Part shown: in pieces, positions 56,035 through 64,000 of the stretch
How positions within the stretch are numbered: the stretch's first letter is position 1
Layout: each line of letters opens with the position of its first letter
NCBI GenBank assembly: GCA_963576475.1
Contig: OY754972.1
Coordinates: 34,200,556 to 34,264,555 of the forward strand
Origin: Molanna angustata
Lineage: Eukaryota > Arthropoda > Insecta > Trichoptera > Molannidae
DNA: 64,000 nucleotides
Direction: 5' to 3'
Made by a program: the position numbers and the translations under genes
The notes under the pieces: generated by a model
Database searches by the model: none
Seen by the model: the letters and a program-made list of their open reading frames with translations, nothing else
Told to the model about the DNA's origin: nothing

Positions 56035-59000
56035 CTAGCTTTTATGTCCCGCCGTTGGCCAAGAATGTAAAATTGTGAAAGAAAAAGCAATCGTTTTTAT
56101 AATATTGTCACCCAATTATTTTGCAATATCAGACTATGAAAAGTGGTTTGAAATTTGATTGAGTTTAAGTATTGTAAAATGTTCAAGTGATGGCCACAAC
56201 CCATTCTTTTTTATATATTGCTATAAAGTGTGAATGAAGTATAATATTTATACAATTTCTGCTCGCATGGACTATGCGTAATGGTTTTAAATATGACTGT
56301 TTATCAACGTTGTAAAGAGATTGGTTTGGCCACAACCCCCATTTTTAAATATTATCATCGAAAACAAATTGTAATGTGTACCTATTGAAAATTTAGTAAT
56401 TTTGGATGTTGGGATGTGGTTAAAATTTGATTAAACAAACGTAGGTACTGAAAAGATCTAGTATTGGTCACATCCCATTCGTTTTTATATTTTTTCATCA
56501 AGTGTGCATTATATTTTTGCTCAATTTGACTGAAAGTCTTCATTAACGAAGAAGAAGAAGACTTGAACTATAGTAAATAGTTTTTAATTTGAATATAAAT
56601 GTTGTGAAGAGTTCAGTAATGGCCACAACCCCCATTCTTTAAATATTAGGTGTTGAAAATTATTCAAAATAGGATGATATAAATGGTTTAAATTTAATTA
56701 AACAAAAGTATTGAAAAGATTCTAGTGCAGGTTATATCGTCACATCCCATATCCCATTCATTTCATATGTATTTTCATCAAGTGTGCATATCGTTAATAA
56801 TATTTCTGCACAATAGACTATTAGACTTAAAACTAACCCAAAAGACTAAATAAAAAAGAGAAAAATAAGTATAAGACTATAAGAAATAGTTTGTATAAAA
56901 AACTATTCCAATGGTCTACATAAAATAAGTAAAAATACATATACCTAATAGAAGAATTAGACTATTGGAAATAGATTGTATAAAAGCTCACCCAAAGGTC
57001 TACAAAAAAGAAGAATATTTAGACTATTGGAAATAGTTTGTATAAATACTGACCAAAAAGTCTACATAAAAGAAAATGAATAAGACTATTGGAAATAGTT
57101 TGTATTAAAACTCTCCCAAAAGTCTACGTACTTAAATGAAGAAGAAAAATAATTAGACTAAAGGAAATAATTTTTATAAAAAAATGACCCAAATGTATAC
57201 ATAAAAGAAGAAGAAGATGAATTAGACAATAGGAAATAGTTTGTATAAAAACTGCCCTAAAGGTCTACATAAAATTAAGAAGAAACAGAATTAGACTCCA
57301 GGACCCGCCGCTTCAGGCCCTTCAGTACCTCCCGTCCCTTTAATCCCTCATTACGTCCCTTCCCATCAGACCCTTCACTACCTTCCGTCCCTTCAGGCAG
57401 TTTTATACCTCCCGTCCCTTCAGGCCCTTTAGTGCATCCCTTCCCTTCATTACATCCCGTCCCATCAGTCGGTTAAGAAAAGTTTAAATCCAGAAACCAT
57501 CCTGGAAGAACCGCGAAGAGATGAAAGAACATTCTTTTCCCAGGATGCTCTACTTAATAGGTAAAATGACTAAATACACGAAGAAGAAGAAAAAAGTTTA
57601 AACCCAGATACCTGCGAAGAGATGGAAGGACAGTTGGACCTTCTTCTCCCAGGATTCTCCAACTTCATAGGTAAAATGACCAAAAATACACGATGAAGAA
57701 GAAGAAGAAGAAATAAGTTTAAATCCAGATACCTGCGAAGAGATGGAAGGAAAATTGGACATTCTTCTCCCAGGTTAGTCCACCTTCAAAGGTAAAATGA
57801 CCAAATAGACGATGAAGAAGAAGAAGAAAAAAGTTTAAATCCAGAAACCTGCGAAGAGATGGAAGGAAAATTGGACCTTCATCTCCCAGGATAGTTCATC
57901 TTCATAGGTAAGATAACCAAGTACACGTTGAAGAAAAAGAAGAAAAAAGTTTATATGCAGAACCCGTCCTGGAAGACCTGTGAAGAGATGGAGGGACAGT
58001 CGGACCTACATTTCCCAGGATACTCCCCCTTCATAGGTAAAACGACCAAATACACGAAGAAGAAGAAGAATAATAAAAAAGTTTTAATCCAAAAACCATC
58101 CTGGGCATACGCTCGACAATTCACCAAAGTTTCATTATAATCGGACAAACGGTTGATAAATAAATAAATAAAATAATTTTCCTATAGGAAATCAGTATAG
58201 GTATATTGTTGATTTGTAAGTAAATAGTATTAGGTAGGTACCTACCTACAACAACCTTCTAAATAAATCCGATTCCTAACAAATTTTATTTGAATATCAC
58301 ATTCTTTCTGTAGCCATGGAAACGATTCGAACACGTAAGTAATATCGAATGGTTCGGATACATTTTTTGAATATGTAGGTACCTACATTGGTTTGTTCGA
58401 TGCCATAAAAATGAAAATTGTCCGAAATATCAAATATTATATACAAATTATGCAATTTTATTATGCCCATATCTTTACTAATAATTAACAGACTTTTACA
58501 ATATACGTCTTAAAACTTGCTGTAATGTCTTGTGTTTCATTTTATTATTTCATATTTGTATTTATTTCAAAGGTTTATTATTTTCAAGAACATATTCATT
58601 CGGTAGGAAAATGAAATATTGTATGAAAAGATATTAAAATGGCGGCATTTATGTACAAAACGCTTACTTTAAAAATAAGTTAAACATTATAAGTATACAA
58701 AATATTCACCATGTTTTTCACTTAAACGCTAAGTTATACTTGAAAGTAAATTTTTTTCGTGTAAATACGTACTTCTAACTTTTAAACTAACAGATATATG
58801 CGTGCAAAATGTACACTTTTTTGACAGATACGACTTGGAAAATTTTGTATGAAAAAAATAATTATTGAAATATTTTTAAAATTCAGCATTTTTATCGCAT
58901 TATTTTTAGCGTGACACTGCATCAGGTATACAGGTACACGTTCGCACATAAATTAGATTTTTAGATGCTCTTGGTTTTTCAGAAGGCGTGAGACAAACAC

Positions 59001-59063
59001 ACACACACACATACACACACACACACACATACACTAACATTTTGATTGCTTTATTACTTTAGA
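56035..59063 (-). mobile_element. Helitron-like element, copy 3 (tandem, 5' side)
   Basis: 3029 bp with the same termini, begin TCTAAAG at 59063 and end CTAG at 56035-56038. Over aligned parts it is nearly identical to copy 2 (small indels, scattered substitutions). It has the same extra block (about 57290-58115) with one ~115-bp unit fewer and a shorter CA run (58995-59036). The 5' flank is ...ATATA|TC. No coding capacity. Confidence 0.85.
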
Positions 59064-60158
59064 TATATTTAATCATCATTGAATGGATAAGTAATTGGCT
59101 CAAAAAAAATAAAACTAGCGATACCATAAATTAAAAAACTACCGTTATTTAAATATATCTTTACTCAAGAATATTGTTTAATTAATATTATTGTACTAGT
59201 TTTTTGACCAATTACAGGCTAATTCAGATTATGGATATGTTAGGAATTAGCTTAAATAAATAATGGCCAGTTCAGAAAATGTAAGTTTTTAGCTCCTTGT
59301 TTAGAATATGTAAGTTATGAGCTATGAGGAAACCCGCCTTGTTAAGAATAGGAAAGTCATAAGCAATGTTCCCTGTAAGGTGTACGCGTACTAAAATATC
59401 TCCGCACATATGTTTTACCCTCCGCACAGTCCATATTATATAAGAAAGTTTCCATTGCCAGATTTTAGTTATCTTTTTTATTTATTTCAAAAATTATCTT
59501 TGCTAGTGTTGTTATTATATAAAATCACTGTGATTAATAAATACCTTAAAAATACACATTTTAATGAAAAATAGTATGTGTGTTTATGGGGGGGGGGGTG
59601 TAAATTTATCGCACCGCCACTGCACAGATGCGTCGAAGATCCGCACACACAATAGAAAAATTAAAGGTAACGTTGGTCATTAGTCGCATTGTGTTTAATG
59701 CAGATATACATACTATTACGAAATATCCAACAATGTGTGTAAGCAAGATATAATGATACGTCTATCCCCACACACCAGGCTCGTCACACATAAAAAGGCA
59801 CTACATTCAGAATGGCACTTTCAGTTCATGTAACAAATTTAATTAAATTCAACAAAGTAACTAAAAGTAGGTACATTGTAGGTGGCTCCTATGTAAAGTT
59901 GGTAGAAATTTGAATTGCTAGCATAGTCTCGAATATACAGCTAACAATATCAAATAAAATACCAACATTTTGCACCTGAATTAATGGATTTCTTTTCCTC
60001 TTTCTACTCATTCATTTATCAGGCTGAAATTTTCTCGGTGAATTATGGAATTTCGGGCTGAGGTAATCGCTGTTTTACTTTTGTTCACGGTTCCAGAGGA
60101 AAATATTTCTTTTCACGTGTTGAGGCCGTATTCTCTGAGTGGAAACTCTTAGGTGGAA
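59064..60158. other. No gene seen
   Basis: A poly-G run lies at 59590-59599 next to a CACCGCCACTG motif. The segment 59795-59830 shares AAGGCACTACATTCAG with the reverse of 28493-28515. Otherwise unassigned. Confidence 0.4.
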
Positions 60159-61143
60159 ATTGGCATTACGAAAATCCATCACATTTTCACCGAGCCCATA
60201 CGTCATGTAATATACATATGTGATGCATTCATTTATACGCTCATCATATTTCATACGCGAGATGAATAATAAATAATATTATATCTTATCTAACAGTAAA
60301 ATTGGCATTACGAAAATCCATCACATTTTCACCGAGCCCATACGTCATGTAATATACATATGTGATGCATTCATTTATACGCTAATCATATTTCATACGC
60401 GAGATGAATAATAAATAATATTATATCTTATCTAACAGTAAAATTGGCATTACGAAAATCCATCACATTTTCACCGAGCCCATACGTCATGTAATATACA
60501 TATGTGATGCATTCATTTATACGCTAATCATATTTCATACGCGAGATGAATAATAAATAATATTATATCTTATCTAACAGTAAAATTGGCATTACGAAAA
60601 TCCATCACATTTTCACCGAGCCCATACGTCATGTAATATACATATGTGATGCATTCATTTATACGCTAATCATATTTCATACGCGAGATGAATAATAAAT
60701 AATATTATATCTTATCTAACAGTAAAATTGGCATTACGAAAATCCATCACATTTAAACCGAGCCCATACGTCATGTAATATACATATGTGATGCATTCAT
60801 TTATACGCTAATCATATTTCATACGCGAGATGAATAATAAATAATATTATATCTTATCTAACAGTAAAATTGGCATTACGAAAATCCATCACATTTTCAC
60901 CGAGCCCATACGTCATGTAATATACATATGTGATGCATTCATTTATACGCTCATCATATTTCATACGCGAGATGAATAATGAATAATATTATATCTTATC
61001 TAACAGTAAAATTGGCATTACGAAAATCCATCACATTTTCACCGAGCCCATACGTCATGTAATATACATATGTGATGCATTCATTTATACGCTCATCATA
61101 TTTCATACGCGAGATGAATAATAAATAATATTATATCTTATCG
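60159..61143 (+). repeat. 142-bp satellite array, ~6.9 copies
   Basis: Units start at 60159, 60301, 60443, 60585, 60727, 60869 and 61011, with a constant 142-bp period. Each has ATTGGCATTACGAAAATCC, CACCGAGCCCATACGTC, ATATACATATGTGATGCATTC and ACGCGAGATGAATAAT. Differences are few: CGCTCATC in units 1, 6, 7 versus CGCTAATC in 2-5, TTAAAC in unit 5, GAATAATG in unit 6. No ORF. The unit length is near nucleosomal spacing for a short-linker satellite. Confidence 0.97.
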
Positions 61144-61264
61144 ATATGAAACAAACGATTTGATCAAGAAATTTGTCGTAAACTGGATATGTATTGGGTA
61201 GTTAACCTCTCACAATCCATAATCAATATACAATTTGATCTTACTAAATCTTCACTAGTGCAGC

Positions 61265-62822
61265 AGTATTTATTTATTTAAAAATTCAACACAACAGCGT
61301 TTGCTGGTATGAGTGTTGACATACATTTTGGTTTATATTGACATTTTGTTAGATTAATACATGTTATACAATGTGGTGAACAATAGCATTACAATGAAGT
61401 TTACAAAAAAAAATTGAAAATTCAACCATAGTGGAGCCCAAAACAGTTAGCCGGGTGCACAAGAGATCTATTTGAAAGCACTATCATGCATTATGTGTTG
61501 TTTTAACTTTTTTTTTTAAAAATGGAGTTTTTGGCAGTGCTTAATGTCATCTGGTAGCTGATTATACAAATTAATGCTGGTGGATAATAGTCCTTTGTTT
61601 AGTCTGTCTGTTCTATTGCTAATGTTTCTTTGTCTAGTGTCGTAGTTATGTATGTCACTAACAGTTTCCAGGAGTGTGTTGTGTTTGTTTAAGTAAGTCA
61701 TGTTTGATTTTATAAATGTACATTATTTTTTCATAGTTTATAATCTGTTGTATTGTGGGTTCTGATACTATTTCATATACAGTTTGTTTAGTCTGTCTGT
61801 TCTATTGCTAATGTTTCTTTGTCTAGTGTCGTAGTTATGTATGTCACTAACAGTTTCCAGGAGTGTGTTGTGTTTGTTTAAGTAAGTCATGTTTGATTTT
61901 ATAAATGTACATTATTTTTTCATAGTTTATAATCTGTTGTATTGTGGGTTCTGATACTATTTCATATACAGTTTGTGTAGGTGTTCGCCAGTGTAGTCCG
62001 TATATAGTTTTAAGTGCTTTGGTTAGCGTCCTTCCTGTAGTCCCAATCAACTGCTTTGAGAAATGTGACCAAACTGCAAATTATTGACGTGTTTATTATG
62101 CTAATTATTGACGTGTGGCATCCACGGCAGTTTTTCGTCTATAGTTAATCCTAGGTATTTTATGTTCTGTAGTCTCTCAATTTCAACATTTTCCATATTT
62201 ATTTTTATTGATATGTTTGGTTTATTTCTTTGTATACTATATATTTACACTTTTCCTTGTTTATTGTTAATTTATTGTATTTAAGCCAGCCCATGAATTT
62301 TTTTAGATCATCATTTATGATTCTTTCGAGGTCAGTTTCACTTTTAGACTTATACAATATTACTGTATCATCTGCAAAAACTATGCATACACCTTTTAGA
62401 CCTATTTTGCTTATGTTATTTATGTAGAGTAGGTACAGCAACGGTCCTAGGATCGAGCCTTGGGGTACACCAGTTTTCATTTCGGCAGAGTTACTTATCT
62501 CTCCATTTATTTAAGAGTACTGCATCCTCATTTGTAGGTAGTATTTTAGTATGTCATTTGTGGCTCCTCGGATTCCCAAATCTGACAAAAAAAGCAAAAG
62601 TAGGGAGTGGTCAACTGTGTCAAAGGCTTTCTTAAGATCAATAAATACGCTAACCACATAGTAGCCATCATCCAAATTGGAGTTTATGAATTGCATGGTA
62701 TCTGTCAATGCTGATGTTGTACTGCTTTTTTTCCTGAAATCCAAATTGCATTTTATCATATCCCACTGTTTGTTTTATAAAGTTGTTTATTCTTTTAGCC
62801 AAGATTTTTTCATATATTTCAA
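61265..62822 (-). mobile_element. CR1/Jockey-type LINE, RT to 3' end, broken
   Basis: Reverse strand, 5'-truncated. Near 62810: YEKILAKRINNFIKQTVG and MQFGF. After a frameshift near 62735, STTSALTDTMQFINSN, FIDLKKAFDTVDHSLL, then a TAA stop (62508-62510) and in the same frame TGVPQGSILGPLLYLLYI, FADDTVILYK and NKEKCKYIVY. So RT motifs from the fingers to FADD and beyond are present. C-terminal part: TGRTLTKALKTIYGLHWRTP then IHNYDTRQRNIS and SINLYNQLPDDIK. It has at least one stop, frameshifts and a 189-bp tandem duplication. The A-rich 3' end lies near 61265-61280. Confidence 0.85.
61594..61971 (-). repeat. 189-bp in-frame tandem duplication inside the LINE
   Basis: 61594-61782 and 61783-61971 are near-identical direct repeats (TTTAGTCTGTCTGTTCTATT ... 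CTGATACTATTTCATATAC). 189 bp is 63 codons, so the frame is kept across the junction. Confidence 0.9.
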
Positions 62823-62996
62823 CTTATTATTTTTCTTCTTCATCGTGCATGGGGTTATTTGACCTGTTTGTGGGGGTGGAATATCCTAGGAGGAGGAGGT
62901 CCAACTGTCCTTCCATCTCTTCGAAGGTCTATCGACGTGGTCTCTCCAGAAGCACCTTCTGCTACGTCTCCATCTTGTTATGTCTTCGACACCGCT
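62823..62996. repeat. Fragment of the ~115-bp Helitron-block unit
   Basis: TTCTTCTTCATCGTGCATGG, GGTGGAATATCCTAGGAGG and TCCAACTGTCCTTCCATCTC match one unit of 54300-55075 (reverse). It sits between two LINEs. Confidence 0.6.
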
Positions 62997-63790
62997 TCTT
63001 CTTCTTCTTCAGCCCTCTGTCCTCCACTGCTGGATATAGGCCTCTTCCATACCCTTCCATTTCTTCCTGCCGGTTGCTGCTTGCAGACAATTTTTACCCC
63101 CCACAGCTATGTCGTCGTTCCATTTCTTTTGAGGTCTTCCGACGCCTCTCTTGTTTCCCCAAGGTCTCCATCTTAATATTTTAGGGGTCCATCTTGTGGA
63201 GTCTTGTCTCAAAATATGGCCCGCCCATTGCCACTTCAATCTTGCTACGATATCCATAACATCCGCTACAGGTTCTCTTCTTAATTTCCTCATTTTTTAT
63301 TATATATCTGAGGCTTGTATCAAGCATGGATCTTGCCATGGATCATTGTGTGCATTTAAGCTTTTCTATATTTGTTTTTATAATGGCCATGGTCTTCAGT
63401 GCATATGCAGTCACTGGCACCGCATATAGATGTAATCGTCTCATTTCTGATGGCGTCCCAGTTTTTTCCTGAAATGGGCCATAAGGTCTTCATTTCAGCC
63501 ACTATAAGACGCACTTGCATCCCATATGCCATAATGGGGCGGACCTGCGCCTTGTAGGTGAATTCAATTTCGTTGGTGTTAAGCAAGTGTTTATTTCCTC
63601 ATACAGTTTTTAATAAGAAACCAGCTATGGCTATTGCTTTATTGACCTGTGTTTGAAGTTCTTTATACAGGTCATTGCTGCTGGAGATCTCCACACCTAG
63701 ATGTGTGAATCGCATGATCTGCTCTATAGGGTTGTTTTCAATGTCTTTCTTGCATCTAAACGGCTCTTTTGATATGTCAGGCAGTATTTA
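62997..63790 (-). mobile_element. RTE-type LINE 3' part, longer copy
   Basis: Reverse strand in order: KEPFRCKKDIENNPIEQIM, RFTHLGVEISSSNDLYKEL, QTQVNKAIAIAGFL, stop, then NEIEFTYKAQVRPIMAYGM, MKTLWPISGKNWDAIRNE, and after a frameshift LRREPVADVMDIVARLKWQW, AGHILRQDSTRWTPKILRW and GRPQKKWNDDI, ending before a (GAA)n tail at 62997-63012. Same family as 7801-8211. The N-terminal endonuclease and RT core are missing, with at least one stop and one shift. Confidence 0.9.
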
Positions 63791-64000
63791 AATTCTAGGT
63801 TTTTTTTAAACTACAGTTAAATGTTAACCATTTGCCAACATAGTTCCCTCATCATACTTCATGCGTAATATAAAAATGAAATAACTAAAACATTTTTGGG
63901 AAAACTGGGATTTTTTTGTACGTGATCAATAATATGTTCTGATTGAAAGATAATTTGTCCTTTTTTTCACTCATGAACATAATGTTTCTATTGTGTTCGG
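63791..64000. other. No gene seen
   Basis: Unassigned AT-rich sequence at the window edge. Confidence 0.4.

Noticed and set aside
60159..61143. Regular direct repeats resembling a CRISPR array
   Set aside because: Units are contiguous 142-bp copies without unique spacers, and the context is eukaryotic.

Overview
This window is AT-rich nuclear DNA from an arthropod, most likely an insect and possibly a moth or butterfly. The evidence is the mix of a BEL/Pao retrotransposon, RTE and Jockey/CR1-type LINE ends, tRNA-derived SINEs, CTAG-ended rolling-circle elements and many MITEs. I found no convincing host gene, no rRNA or functional tRNA gene and no CRISPR array. Almost everything recognisable is mobile-element or tandem-repeat DNA, much of it nested. 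Species assignment is inference.

Layout. 0-8.5 kb: LINE tails, a palindromic MITE, SINEs, a block of ~115-bp units running into an 18-bp minisatellite, and a TA-flanked MITE carrying an RTE LINE. 8.7-11 kb: a SINE split by a TTA-flanked TIR element, itself split by a ~1-kb rolling-circle-like element. 11-20 kb: more copies of that ~1-kb family and LINE ends. 20-23.5 kb: a hAT-type MITE with an 8-bp target duplication, then a 2.65-kb Helitron. 24-27.3 kb: a foldback MITE, a ~21-bp minisatellite of RFX X-box-like sites, a LINE piece and a perfect 197-bp palindrome. 28-41 kb: LINE and SINE relics, further ~1-kb family copies, a CACTG-ended element and a 45-bp minisatellite. 41.9-48.05 kb: one young, nearly intact BEL/Pao element with 253-bp LTRs. 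48-52.8 kb: LINE and SINE tails. 52.8-59.06 kb: two Helitrons in perfect head-to-tail tandem. 60.16-61.14 kb: a 142-bp satellite. 61.3-63.8 kb: two decayed LINEs.

Only the BEL/Pao element has long coding sequence (Gag, protease, reverse transcriptase, RNase H, integrase), broken by one frame change. The recurrent ~1-kb family has the architecture described for Helentron-associated elements (HINEs): a short terminal inverted repeat whose second copy lies inside the 3' end, a TG microsatellite about 200 bp from the 5' end, a 3' hairpin, and a CTAG|T terminus. It is called 'HINE-like' below. No Rep/helicase or DNA transposase ORF is present, so all DNA-type elements here would depend on proteins encoded elsewhere.
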